This document shows, in pieces, positions 44,519-53,509 of a stretch of 64,000 nucleotides of DNA. Origin of the DNA: Companilactobacillus nantensis DSM 16982. GTDB taxonomy: Bacteria; Bacillota; Bacilli; Lactobacillales; Lactobacillaceae. Position 1 is the stretch's first letter. Each line of letters opens with the position of its first letter. The position numbers and the translations under genes were made by a program. The notes under the pieces are model-generated. The model did not search any database, was not told where the DNA came from, and was given only the letters and a program-made list of their open reading frames with translations. The DNA is taken from NCBI RefSeq assembly GCF_001435815.1, contig NZ_AZFV01000011.1, forward strand, positions 1-64,000. Reading direction: 5' to 3'.

Positions 44519-45979
44519 CTATTTCGTAGGATGATTCATTTCATCCATGCTGATCAAATGATATTCATGTTTAACATTTGGATCATAAGCTTCAATTTGA
44601 GCCATCATACCAGTATCTTCATGTTCAAGAATATGACAGTGATACATGTAAACACCAAATTTAGTGAATTTAACAGCAATTCTAACTGTCTCACCTGCAT
44701 TGACACCAACTGTATCTTTCCAACCATGTTCATTTGGATATGGAGCTTTGCCGTTACGACTCAAAACTAGGAATTGGCAACCATGCATATGGAATGGGTG
44801 AATCATTCCGGCATCCATATCATTAGTATTTACAACATCCCAAAGGACTGTATCGCCAATCTTTTGTTTTCTGTCAATTCGTTGCATATCAAACAATTTG
44901 CCATCAAGACGAACTTTGTCATCCATTCCTGACATAACAGTTCTTGTAACAGGTAAACCTGGTGTAACTTCTGGAGCAGCGATTGTTGTTAGGTGTTCAG
45001 GAAGTTCTACATCTTCATGTTGATATTCACCAATCTTGAATTTCATAATTGGCATATCATCAGTCATTAATGTTACGACGTCGCCTGGTTTTTTATCACC
45101 AAAATCAACGATAACTTCTGCACGTTCAGCACAAGTTAACATCAACTTAGTAAATTTAACTGGTTCAGGCAAGGTACCACCATCAGAAGCAATTTGTGTA
45201 AATTCATGTTCATCATCAAAGTGAAGTCTCCACTCACGACGATCAGAACCATTCAAAATTCTTAACCGAACTCTTTGAGTTGTAACATTGAAGACACCAT
45301 TAATCGTACCATTAACTAATGCGTACTTACCTAAAGTACCGTCCATATCATAATCAGCTTTATAGTCGAGTTGATTATCATGATAACTTCTATCTTGTAA
45401 AATAACGGGAATATCATCAACACCGTAGTTTCTTGGGAATGGTAATTTAGCCTCTTCATCATCTGTTACGACAACAGCAGCAGCTAAGCCATTCCAAACT
45501 TGACGGGCTGTATTTGGACATGGGTGTGGGTGAATCCAGTCTGTTTGAGCTGGTTGATCCAAAGTGAAGTCAATATCACGACTGCCACCAGGATAAACGG
45601 GAGCATGAGGACCACCATCAACAATTGGTCCGGTAACATTTAGACCATGCCAGTGGAACGTTGTAACTTCTGGCAATTTGTTAACTAAGTGAACATGGTA
45701 GTGGACACCTTGTTTTAATACGATTGTTGTTCCAAGGATTGAAGCATTGTAGCCCCACGTCTTTGTCTTAGCACCAGGCAAAATTTGTGTTTCGCCCTCT
45801 TGTGCTGTAATTGTGTAATAAACATCATTGCCGTCAACCTTGTCTGGTTGCAAAGCTGCGGGAATATTCAAAGGTTGGTCTGGAACATCAGCCTTTTCTA
45901 GTGGAACATATCCACCATCATGTAAGTCAAATACTGGTTCATCAAAAAAGTAATCTGTGTAAACTTGTGATTCTGACAT
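44519..45979 (-). CDS. Multicopper oxidase (laccase-like)
   Basis: A 486-residue three-cupredoxin oxidase. Copper motifs are in order: TFHWHGLN, WIHPHPCP, HPFHMHGCQF and MYHCHILEHEDTGMM, giving the type 1 site (Cys in HCHILEH, Met) and the trinuclear centre. There is no signal peptide, so it is cytoplasmic as in other lactobacillar laccases acting on phenols, amines or Cu(I). It follows a 56-residue membrane protein by 14 nt. Confidence 0.93.
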   Translation of the reverse strand: MSESQVYTDYFFDEPVFDLHDGGYVPLEKADVPDQPLNIPAALQPDKVDGNDVYYTITAQEGETQILPGAKTKTWGYNASILGTTIVLKQGVHYHVHLVNKLPEVTTFHWHGLNVTGPIVDGGPHAPVYPGGSRDIDFTLDQPAQTDWIHPHPCPNTARQVWNGLAAAVVVTDDEEAKLPFPRNYGVDDIPVILQDRSYHDNQLDYKADYDMDGTLGKYALVNGTINGVFNVTTQRVRLRILNGSDRREWRLHFDDEHEFTQIASDGGTLPEPVKFTKLMLTCAERAEVIVDFGDKKPGDVVTLMTDDMPIMKFKIGEYQHEDVELPEHLTTIAAPEVTPGLPVTRTVMSGMDDKVRLDGKLFDMQRIDRKQKIGDTVLWDVVNTNDMDAGMIHPFHMHGCQFLVLSRNGKAPYPNEHGWKDTVGVNAGETVRIAVKFTKFGVYMYHCHILEHEDTGMMAQIEAYDPNVKHEYHLISMDEMNHPTK

Positions 45980-45993
45980 TTATAATCGCCACC

Positions 45994-46164
45994 CTATTTA
46001 GTTTTTGATTGAAACGTACAAATACAATTTACTAAAGCCTCAACAAACATGCCAATACCCATCATATACATCGCTATCATGTTTTTATCAGCGAAGACAA
46101 AGTACAATAAAATCGCATAAAAAATCAGCATGAAAACTGAGAACACCTTAGAACCACCTGCCAT
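45994..46164 (-). CDS. Small membrane protein upstream of the multicopper oxidase
   Basis: A 56-residue protein beginning MAGGSKVFSVFMLIF and ending TFQSKTK, with two hydrophobic helices (about 6-25 and 29-50). GGTGGTGAT precedes ATG 46164, and the stop lies 14 nt before the oxidase start, so the two genes are probably one operon. No family is recognised. Confidence 0.65.
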   Translation of the reverse strand: MAGGSKVFSVFMLIFYAILLYFVFADKNMIAMYMMGIGMFVEALVNCICTFQSKTK

Positions 46165-46250
46165 GTTATCACCACCAAATTTTTGATACTACTCTATTCT
46201 AATACAGTTGCCACTACTTTAAAAATTAAGTTTGGCATACCTAAGATACA

Positions 46251-46880
46251 TCAATACGTATAAATAATTAGTTGATTATCAATATAATTAGCCAAATAAA
46301 CTTCAGCCACCTCTAAATTACGTTTTTTCAGTTCAGCTTCCAACCATTCATCATCTTTATGGATATTACTTAGTTCGTCAGCATCAATCTTGCCATCCAA
46401 AATAATTGGATATTTGATACTATCCTCATTTTTCATAACTAACGTCAATTGACCGTTACGTTCAAAAACAGCCCGTTTGACATTTCTAACATCCATAACC
46501 CCAGCCTGACGCAATTTAAACGACAAATCATTTGCCGAAAGGCCGTTACGTAACGCTAAGTTGACATCGATTTTTCCATTCTTAATAATCAGCTGTGGAG
46601 TCCCCTCAATCACCTTCTTAAAGAAATTATTATGATTCGTCAGAAATTTAGCGACAAACACTACCATTGTCCAAATCAATAAAACTAATGAAAATTGTAG
46701 GATCGTAATGCTAGAATTATAAATCATCCCACCGACGATTCCACCTAAGACATAGTTTTGTAGTTGGTCAATCGCACTGGTTGGAGCTATATTTCCTCGC
46801 CCAAACAAATTAATCTGCAAGACCATGAAAAGAAAACCGATAATAAATTTTAAAGTTAAATCTCCATACGACAGAACCAT
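46251..46880 (-). CDS. DUF421 (YetF-like) membrane protein
   Basis: A 209-residue protein: three membrane helices (about 8-85), then a cytoplasmic domain with TPQLIIKNGKID and LRQAGVMDVRNVKRAVFE characteristic of YetF/DUF421. Function unknown. It is 8 nt downstream of the DUF3290 gene, a standard pair in lactobacilli. Confidence 0.87.
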   Translation of the reverse strand: MVLSYGDLTLKFIIGFLFMVLQINLFGRGNIAPTSAIDQLQNYVLGGIVGGMIYNSSITILQFSLVLLIWTMVVFVAKFLTNHNNFFKKVIEGTPQLIIKNGKIDVNLALRNGLSANDLSFKLRQAGVMDVRNVKRAVFERNGQLTLVMKNEDSIKYPIILDGKIDADELSNIHKDDEWLEAELKKRNLEVAEVYLANYIDNQLIIYTY

Positions 46881-46888
46881 TTTGTCAC

Positions 46889-47338
46889 CTACTTTTTAAT
46901 TAATTGAATTGATTGTGAACTAATGACACTAGCACGCGTCAACGTATAACTCCCCTGATTATTATCAAAACTAACCCGATAAATATCGTTACCTGACTTA
47001 ATTAACATTCCTTCAGTCAAGCTAGAACTATTTGAATAAAGGTTTTTGGTCGATAACTTTTTCTCTTTAGCAACCGAGCGCATCAATTCCAATGTTTGGT
47101 TAGTCTTATTACTGATATCCAACTGTTGTTCATAATTGTTGTAATTGATACCGATAAATAAAATGATTCCAAATGCAAAAATTATCAATAAATCACGATA
47201 TTTATTGTTAGATCGATTTCTAAAATACAACAGACTAGTAATAAAGATGGCCGCTGCTAAAATAACAATTCCAATAATAAAAAGAAAATTTGGTTCATTA
47301 TTATGTTCAACTAAATACTGGTAAGAATAGAAATTCAT
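46889..47338 (-). CDS. DUF3290 membrane protein
   Basis: A 149-residue protein with two N-terminal membrane segments (about 18-40 and 50-67) and a polar C terminus (LTEGMLIKSGNDIYRVSFD). It fits DUF3290 and precedes its usual partner DUF421. Divergent from the MarR gene, which may regulate the pair. Confidence 0.8.
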   Translation of the reverse strand: MNFYSYQYLVEHNNEPNFLFIIGIVILAAAIFITSLLYFRNRSNNKYRDLLIIFAFGIILFIGINYNNYEQQLDISNKTNQTLELMRSVAKEKKLSTKNLYSNSSSLTEGMLIKSGNDIYRVSFDNNQGSYTLTRASVISSQSIQLIKK

Positions 47339-47495
47339 TTATAACCCCTCATCTGCTTTCTAATTTCAGTATAGCAAAAAAGCGCTATCACGTTCACTTT
47401 CAACTCAGAAAATTCCCAGTAATCTTTGCTTGCGCACGCAACAGATAAGTCTCATAATACATAAATATTAATAACAATTATAAGGGGTGATTATT

Positions 47496-47933
47496 TTGAA
47501 TAATAATTCCAATCTCTGTACTTGGCTGAATATGAAACATTTTGAAAATGATATTCAAATCAAGTTGGAAAAAGCTTTAATTAAATACGATTTATCACCT
47601 GTTGAATTCAGTTTTATGCATTACCTCTATGATCAGTACGATTCCAAGGCTAGCTTACTAGAAATCAAAGATTCGTTAGAATTAAGTTCAGCCGCTGTAT
47701 CTAGAATGGCTGTGCGCCTAGAGAATAAAGACTGTAAGCCAATCGTACGTTATCACAGTGATGATAATCAAAAAGCCGTCTGTCTTAAAATGACGACTTC
47801 AGGTATCGAACATTTCAAGGAAACATCAGTCGTAGTTGATAAGATTTTGAATGAATCATTTTCAAGTACGGAATTTTTAGCTCTTCGCGATGAAATTTTA
47901 ACAACAAATATTAAATCTGAAGATGTTGAATAG
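47496..47933 (+). CDS. MarR-family transcriptional regulator
   Basis: A 145-residue winged-helix regulator (DNA-binding region about 55-105, including SSAAVSRMAVRLENKDC and the wing RYHSDDNQKAVCL). The start is probably TTG 47496, behind AAGGGG. Divergent from DUF3290/DUF421. The ligand is unknown. Confidence 0.8.
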   Translation: MNNNSNLCTWLNMKHFENDIQIKLEKALIKYDLSPVEFSFMHYLYDQYDSKASLLEIKDSLELSSAAVSRMAVRLENKDCKPIVRYHSDDNQKAVCLKMTTSGIEHFKETSVVVDKILNESFSSTEFLALRDEILTTNIKSEDVE

Positions 47934-47939
47934 GAAAAG

Positions 47940-48093
47940 CGTGGGACAAAACATGGTCAGCTTTCGAGCATTGAGGCAAATAGCCCAAGCAATCCGATTT
48001 GGGATTGCCTGGGCTATTTGTTTTAAGCGGAAAAAGCTATGTTTTGTTCCACGTTTATGCTGCATGTTTGAACACAATAATAGTTTTGTTTCA
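47940..48093 (+). repeat. GTGGGACAAAACATG repeat, copy c
   Basis: Begins 7 bp after the MarR stop, before the convergent thioesterase. Hairpin AGCCCAAGCAATCC/GGATTGCCTGGGCT differs from copy a by compensatory changes. Confidence 0.85.
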
Positions 48094-48110
48094 GATTCTC
48101 TTTTTTATCA

Positions 48111-48617
48111 TTAAACTTGCCAAGGAAACTTCAAACTGATGTTTTGATTGAACTTCTCTTGTTTCATTAACTTGGCTAATCGTTCCGCTTGACGATCATG
48201 GTACCCGCTACAAACAAACTCAGCCTCATCATTATCTGGTACAGCTGTTGGTAAAACAACATTCTTATCCGTTACAACGAAGGTTGAAAAACAAGTTAAT
48301 CCTAAGAAACGTTTACCAGTTTTTAAATGTTCACCGATTATTTTGGTAAAGACTTCAATTGAACGACTACCCACCCCAGATACATATGATTCAGTACACA
48401 TTGAATCTTGTAAGCCAAATGGCAAGATAAAGTTAACTTGATCAATCGAAGCTGTAACTGTTTCAATTCTGGCCACACGTGATGCGGCAATGGACGAATT
48501 ATCATCAATAATCATTAATGTCCTACCGCCAAAAACGGTATTGTGTTCATTTAAATCAGATGAAAAAACTCGATGATTGCTAATTGATAATGTTTCACTA
48601 CATTTAATTGTTTCCAT
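48111..48617 (-). CDS. Acyl-CoA thioesterase (hotdog fold)
   Basis: A 168-residue hotdog protein of the cytosolic acyl-CoA hydrolase type: N-terminal DLNEHNTVFGGRTLMIIDDNSSIAA with the Asn/Asp catalytic region, then ASIDQVNFILPFGLQD. Start has GAGGAG. The 48,640-48,908 stretch upstream is AT-rich with no supported gene. Confidence 0.85.
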   Translation of the reverse strand: METIKCSETLSISNHRVFSSDLNEHNTVFGGRTLMIIDDNSSIAASRVARIETVTASIDQVNFILPFGLQDSMCTESYVSGVGSRSIEVFTKIIGEHLKTGKRFLGLTCFSTFVVTDKNVVLPTAVPDNDEAEFVCSGYHDRQAERLAKLMKQEKFNQNISLKFPWQV

Positions 48618-48908
48618 AGTTTTCTCCTCAGTGAAAAATGACTTTTATTTTTATACTTATATTTTCAGGAACTCAATGTAATATTATACTATGTGACTTA
48701 GACATAACAATTTATAATTCTAATACACCCGATACTAAGTGATTAATTAGGTTTTGCATACATAATTGAGTTCGTAAATTCCCGCCTTACTTCATTTATC
48801 AACTGATAATCAAAGCGGATATTCTTTAAACATATACGTGTGCCAAATGAAAAAAATTATTAAAAATCTCTCTAATCAGCGGCTATTTATAACAGTAACA
48901 TAACGCAT

Positions 48909-48952
48909 ATAAAAAGGCTGGAGTCATTGGTACTCAATGACTCCAGCCTTTT
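48909..48952. terminator. Terminator downstream of tRNA-Arg
   Basis: AAAGGCTGGAGTCATTG pairs perfectly with CAATGACTCCAGCCTTT; T-rich on either side. Confidence 0.88.
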
Positions 48953-48990
48953 CACAAACTATTTTCTTAAAACGTATAAAATACCCAAAT

Positions 48991-49063
48991 GATCCCTCCC
49001 GGAATCGAACCGGGGACCTACTGCTTAGGAGGCAGTTGCTCTATCCAACTGGGCCAAGGGACC
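48991..49063 (-). tRNA. tRNA-Arg (anticodon CCT)
   Basis: 73 nt. Acceptor GGTCCCT/AGGGATC (one G-T pair), D arm with TTGGATAGAGC, anticodon stem ACTGC/GCAGT with loop CTCCTAA, and T arm CCGGTTCGATTCCGG. CCA is not encoded. It is intact and borders the prophage on its 5' side. Confidence 0.96.
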
Positions 49064-49101
49064 GAGACGTTTCAGAATTTCACAATCTCTATTTTTTACA
49101 C

Positions 49102-49123
49102 AAACGTGTGCAAAACGTGTGCA
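49102..49123. other. Tandem 11-bp direct repeats at the prophage edge
   Basis: AAACGTGTGCA occurs twice head to tail, between the tRNA and the endolysin terminator. Such repeats are common as integrase arm-binding sites in attachment regions; this is inference from position. Confidence 0.4.
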
Positions 49124-49195
49124 TACATTCGTTATACTTTAAAATTTAATAAAAATAAAGATATGAACTACCAAAACCATATAAAATTATATCAC

Positions 49196-49230
49196 AAAAA
49201 GCCCCTACTCTAAATTAATAGAATAGGGGC
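49196..49230 (-). terminator. Terminator of the phage late operon
   Basis: GCCCCTA and TAGGGGC arms close a hairpin with a minus-strand TTTTT, just after the endolysin stop. Confidence 0.85.
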
Positions 49231-49246
49231 ACAAAAATGATTTATT

Positions 49247-50368
49247 TTACTTACCGTTATAACCCGAACCTTGTACATACTTCATTGGAATATACTCATC
49301 AGTAGCAACTTCATATGAATAACCAACATTTGGAAGGTTTACTAATTTATCATTTATTCTCCATGCAGTACCACCCTTAAAGATTTTGTTACTATCATAA
49401 ATTGCATTACCCTTCGAATTATAAGCGAGTACCCCGTAATCACTGAAGTAGTTGACTATAACTGTGTTACTAAAAGTTGAACTTGACTGTGGAATCAGCG
49501 TGTCAACGCCAATAATGTAGAAAGGTTTCTCATTGATGACTTTGATTCCTGCTGACTTCCAAGATGTTCCAGAAATAACATCGGTTCCAATATTTGCTTG
49601 ACCATCATCTTTATAAGTTGTGAACGCTTTGTAAGAATCACCTTTTACAGAGACAACATTATTAATTGTTGAATTTGGATTGGGCATCGGTGTTTGATTT
49701 CCATAAAAGAAATTATCATAATTTTGTGATACATCGAAATTGCCATATGATCCTTGGAATTGATATGTTGACCCCCATTGCCAACTATGATGTGCTGAGT
49801 ACCAATTTTTGGCAGCAGCATTGTATGGGTATGAAGCAATCCAACCTTGGCCAACATCCATTTTGGAACCAAGCCATGAACTCATAGTATAAATTGATGA
49901 ACGATATCCATATTTAGCTACTTCATTCATAAATGCTTGATTGTTTGCATTATTGACTGATTTTGAAAGTCCATTCTGTTCTTGAGCTTCGACATCTGTT
50001 ACTAATGCTGCACCAATTGGCAATCCATCAGCTTTAGCCATACTTGCCGCATAGTCTGCCTCATTGATAGCACCTTGGACCGATGTGTATCTGGCAAAAT
50101 GATAGCCATTAATATAAAGTCCTGCTTGCTGTGCTGTCGAAATATTATTAGCTGCGGTGTAATCATGATAATAATTACCTTCAGAAATTTTAGTAACCAC
50201 AGCTTTAACACCATAATTGTTTAACATATCTTTGAAATTTGAAACGGTCATATATCCATTGTGATTTGATACATCAACCATATCAGTACGAGCAGCAGAA
50301 ACAGTTTGGGTACAAAAAAATAGACTTGCTATAAGCAAGCCTAAAATAATTCCTAATCTTTTTTTCAT
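49247..50368 (-). CDS. Phage endolysin, GH25 lysozyme with SLAP-like wall-binding repeats
   Basis: A 373-residue muramidase. A signal peptide (1-26) precedes a GH25 domain (about 29-215; Asp in MVDVSNHNG and the catalytic pair in LVTDVEAQE). The C terminus (about 240-373) has two SLAP-type repeats (SGTSWKSAG, GTAWRIND). The signal peptide implies Sec export, with the holin triggering activation. Confidence 0.9.
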   Translation of the reverse strand: MKKRLGIILGLLIASLFFCTQTVSAARTDMVDVSNHNGYMTVSNFKDMLNNYGVKAVVTKISEGNYYHDYTAANNISTAQQAGLYINGYHFARYTSVQGAINEADYAASMAKADGLPIGAALVTDVEAQEQNGLSKSVNNANNQAFMNEVAKYGYRSSIYTMSSWLGSKMDVGQGWIASYPYNAAAKNWYSAHHSWQWGSTYQFQGSYGNFDVSQNYDNFFYGNQTPMPNPNSTINNVVSVKGDSYKAFTTYKDDGQANIGTDVISGTSWKSAGIKVINEKPFYIIGVDTLIPQSSSTFSNTVIVNYFSDYGVLAYNSKGNAIYDSNKIFKGGTAWRINDKLVNLPNVGYSYEVATDEYIPMKYVQGSGYNGK

Positions 50369-50658
50369 TTGTTCTCACCAACCTTATCATCACCAATAAA
50401 TGCTTGGAAACCATCGAACAAGCCACTTGTCCACCCTCCAACGAGTAATCCAGCAATCATTGCTTTGTATAAATCATCATGAAATACTAAAGCAATTAGA
50501 GATGAAAATACCAATCCTAACAACATTGCCAAAAATGGCATGTATTGGATTGGTATTTTTTTCGTATTCTTGATTCCGTTTGTTGCACCATACACAAGAA
50601 CTGTAATAAGCAGCAATTGTGTTGCATCAATTAAATTAAAATTTTCAATAAAGCTCAT
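50365..50658 (-). CDS. Phage holin
   Basis: A 97-residue protein with two to three hydrophobic segments (about 10-28, 40-60, 66-84) and a charged tail (GDDKVGENK). Overlaps the endolysin start by 4 nt, the classic holin-lysin pair. Confidence 0.8.
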   Translation of the reverse strand: MSFIENFNLIDATQLLLITVLVYGATNGIKNTKKIPIQYMPFLAMLLGLVFSSLIALVFHDDLYKAMIAGLLVGGWTSGLFDGFQAFIGDDKVGENK

Positions 50659-50963
50659 TTATTTTCCTCCATCTTTCTTTTTAAATCACCAATCTGCCTA
50701 GTCAACTGATCAGTAACTTTTCTCTGTGCTTTCAAATCTGCTCGAACTTCAATTAACTCTGATTCAAGCTTAGAATTTTTACTTTTTAAATCAGATCTTT
50801 CATCAACCAACGAATTAATCTTATCAACATTCTCCAAGTAGTGATCTGCATAAATACCTTCATTACTACCATTATTTTTTAACTTCTGAAGTAGCAGCCC
50901 AAAAATCCCTGTTACAAAAGCACCACCAATTGCCGAAATCACAAGTTTGAAATTATCTACCAA
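50655..50963 (-). CDS. Membrane-anchored coiled-coil protein of the lysis module
   Basis: A 102-residue protein with an N-terminal hydrophobic helix (6-26) and a long heptad-rich coiled coil (about 45-102). Overlaps the holin gene by 4 nt. Possibly a holin partner or antiholin; unproven. Confidence 0.6.
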   Translation of the reverse strand: MVDNFKLVISAIGGAFVTGIFGLLLQKLKNNGSNEGIYADHYLENVDKINSLVDERSDLKSKNSKLESELIEVRADLKAQRKVTDQLTRQIGDLKRKMEENK

Positions 50964-51391
50964 TCGGGCTTACTCCAAAATGCCTCAAGCAAAATTTTCA
51001 CAATTATTACGAATGAAATCATGGTAGTAAAATCTGGACTAAATCTATTAATTCCAAGTATCTGTACCATAGCAATATCATGGAACAAGAACATTAAGAA
51101 GTAAAAAGTCCAAATAAATAATGGTAGAAAAGTCACTAGAATTTGATTGATTCCATGCAAATGATGAAATGAAGCTAAGATTACATAGACTCCGATTAAT
51201 GAAACTGGTATTGAGAATAATGGTTCATCAATATGCATTACAAAATCAGGCGGCCTATCGATAAAATGATTTGACATGATTAATGTGATACCTAAAGCTA
51301 AGGTTTCAAGTCCATTAATGAACCAGCTTCGATTAATTCTAAAGAAGAACAATCGTTTAACATTTTTAGGTAATTTATTTGGTTTGTCCAT
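50957..51391 (-). CDS. Hypothetical phage membrane protein
   Basis: A 144-residue protein with about four hydrophobic segments (25-42, 57-77, 85-105, 122-138). Not a family I recognise. It lies between XkdX and the coiled-coil gene and overlaps the latter by 7 nt. Confidence 0.6.
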   Translation of the reverse strand: MDKPNKLPKNVKRLFFFRINRSWFINGLETLALGITLIMSNHFIDRPPDFVMHIDEPLFSIPVSLIGVYVILASFHHLHGINQILVTFLPLFIWTFYFLMFLFHDIAMVQILGINRFSPDFTTMISFVIIVKILLEAFWSKPDW

Positions 51392-51419
51392 TTAATCACC
51401 TCATTTACTAGCCAAACGG

Positions 51420-51551
51420 CTAGCCTTCCTTAAAATCTTCTCCAGTAATGTTTTTGTAATCGTCCTTTGAAATAACGATAGGAACATAGCTAACAATATC
51501 CTCCGCTTTTAATGTTCCCCAACCAATTTCCATCTTTAATAAATTAACCAT
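51420..51551 (-). CDS. XkdX-family phage protein
   Basis: A 43-residue protein: MVNLLKMEIGWGTLKAEDIV, then YVPIVISKDDYKNITGEDF, matching the XkdX pattern (aromatic start, then EEY..ITG). Starts 3 nt after the upstream gene's stop. Function unknown, always near tail-fibre genes. Confidence 0.8.
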   Translation of the reverse strand: MVNLLKMEIGWGTLKAEDIVSYVPIVISKDDYKNITGEDFKEG

Positions 51552-51553
51552 AA

Positions 51554-51994
51554 TTATTTTGCCTCCGTTGTATTTGTATTTTGAGTTGCTAATTGTAATT
51601 GCATAGATGCTAACTGTTTTGTGATTTCAGTCATACCATTCTTGATATCTGCCTTATCTTGAGCGTCTTGCAATTGAGTTTGAGTTAATGCAGTGATACC
51701 AGATTGAGTCTCTTTTACATCTTTAGTTAAATTCAAATTTTGCATTGTTAATGTCGTGAAATTATTTTGAGATTCTTCATCAGGTGTCATGTTAGTTGAA
51801 ATATGAACTAACTCGTTGTCAGACTCTCTGACTGTCCATAAATAGCTATCAGAACTAGAAAAGGCTGGATCACTTTCTACTAGTGTCCAACCTTTATCTT
51901 TAAATAATTTAACTTGTAATTCTGCACCAAACTCACTTGTGGTAACCGTACCGATAATATTTCTATCAGCATCTAATTGAATTGCTATTTTCAT
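51554..51994 (-). CDS. Phage tail-fibre-associated protein
   Basis: A 146-residue protein: a small N-terminal beta domain (1-65) and an alpha-helical, Gln/Thr-rich C terminus (75-146). It is typical of small genes after the receptor-binding protein; no firm family. Confidence 0.55.
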   Translation of the reverse strand: MKIAIQLDADRNIIGTVTTSEFGAELQVKLFKDKGWTLVESDPAFSSSDSYLWTVRESDNELVHISTNMTPDEESQNNFTTLTMQNLNLTKDVKETQSGITALTQTQLQDAQDKADIKNGMTEITKQLASMQLQLATQNTNTTEAK

Positions 51995-52006
51995 ATTCTG
52001 CCTCCT

Positions 52007-53224
52007 TTAATCTTTGTAAGGTGTAATTTTCTTAATTGTTGGTAAATAATAACTATTTGAATAAGGGTCGCTATTCGCAGAAAATGATGTTCTCAATTTT
52101 GAAGGATCATTAATTGATGCCGTGCCAATTTCTATATAACCGTCTAATGGTATCGACAAATATGTGTCATTATTAGCGTATGCAGTCCAAACAGAACCAT
52201 TCTTTGATTCGTACGAAAACTTCGTTCCTACTGGCTTTAAAGTATTTGTGAGATTAAATTTAAAACCATTGATAAGGTATTCTTTTGATATCCTTACTGA
52301 AGTTTTTTTCAAAATATTAAATGATGATGTTCTTTGGGTTGAACCATTATAGAACTTATCGTCAAATGTAATTTCAATTCCGTCCATGGTGTTCTCTAAG
52401 AAATCAGACGCCCCTGCCAATGCAATTTGCCCACTACTTGAGCCACTGAAGAAATTAACTGATGCTGGCATTTGAGCGACTGCTGCTTGAATTGAAAAAG
52501 TAGCAATTACATCTACCACAACATCATAATTAGCACCAGTGGCACCAGCAGTATTGCCGTCATTGTCATAGCCAGTAAAACTGTGGTAAGTCATTGTACC
52601 ATCACCATTAAATTTAACTTTAAGGTGTGGTGCTAAGAAGTTCTTGCCACCTTGTAAGTTTTCACCAATACCGTCAATTGGAATATCTAGTTCATTAGTG
52701 GTAGCAAGGTCTGCTGATTTAATATAAACGGGATAAACTGATGTTGTAGTAAAATACCCTTCCTTTGCTGTGTTGTTAGTATCGTAATTTAATTCGATAT
52801 CTGAAACATCACCTTTAGCTCCAGCCGTCATAGCTGTCTTTTGCAAATGTAGCAAGAACGTGGCGCCGTCACCCGCCATGTTAAATTTAGTACCAACATC
52901 CCTAAGTAAAGTGACTGTTTTAGATGTTGTTGGGTCCTCAGTTGCACTCTCATCACGTTGGTATAAAAGATATCTACCAGTAATTTCACCATCTGACAAT
53001 GAGCCGGCATAATAATCAGCTCCAGCAGACGGGTGATCTGGATTATCTTCACCGCCCGTATCTCCACCTGAACCATTGCCAATACTTAATCCAGAAATAT
53101 CAATCATATTTTTATCTCCGGCTGGTAAAATTGTTTGTTCTTTGCCTGATGGATCTTTGTAAACTAATCCTTGAGCTGCATGTGCAGCAATGCGAGCAAC
53201 TTTAGTAATTGCGTTTTCTACCAT
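52007..53224 (-). CDS. Putative receptor-binding/tail-fibre protein
   Basis: A 405-residue beta-rich protein. A short N-terminal helix (ITKVARIAAHAAQG) could anchor it to the baseplate, followed by a Gly/Asp linker (about 50-68) and Thr/Asn-rich beta-sandwich regions. Position after the BppU-type gene makes host binding likely; this is contextual. Confidence 0.6.
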   Translation of the reverse strand: MVENAITKVARIAAHAAQGLVYKDPSGKEQTILPAGDKNMIDISGLSIGNGSGGDTGGEDNPDHPSAGADYYAGSLSDGEITGRYLLYQRDESATEDPTTSKTVTLLRDVGTKFNMAGDGATFLLHLQKTAMTAGAKGDVSDIELNYDTNNTAKEGYFTTTSVYPVYIKSADLATTNELDIPIDGIGENLQGGKNFLAPHLKVKFNGDGTMTYHSFTGYDNDGNTAGATGANYDVVVDVIATFSIQAAVAQMPASVNFFSGSSSGQIALAGASDFLENTMDGIEITFDDKFYNGSTQRTSSFNILKKTSVRISKEYLINGFKFNLTNTLKPVGTKFSYESKNGSVWTAYANNDTYLSIPLDGYIEIGTASINDPSKLRTSFSANSDPYSNSYYLPTIKKITPYKD

Positions 53225-53239
53225 TTTTATCCTCCTTAA

Positions 53240-53509
53240 TTAAGCTGTAGTTGTGTCTAATGCATTTTGTAATGTATCAATTTTGGCTGAAATAGTAGCA
53301 TCAGAAATTTTATCTGTTGTGTCCACTTTAGCAATTGAATCTTTAACTAATGCTTGTGCACCAGTTACTGTCATCAAATAGGCCGATGAATTGATAAAAT
53401 TGTCAGTCTTATCAATAGGAAGTTTGACAACTCTGCCTGTTCCATCATCAGTTTTGATACCAATTGGGATACTCGTAACCAATTTGGCGACTCTATCTAA
53501 ATCCGTCAT
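53240..53509 (-). CDS. Small phage tail protein
   Basis: An 89-residue protein, beta-like N terminus (GIKTDDGTGRVVKLP) and helical C terminus. Overlaps the BppU gene by 4 nt. Not assigned. Confidence 0.55.
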   Translation of the reverse strand: MTDLDRVAKLVTSIPIGIKTDDGTGRVVKLPIDKTDNFINSSAYLMTVTGAQALVKDSIAKVDTTDKISDATISAKIDTLQNALDTTTA

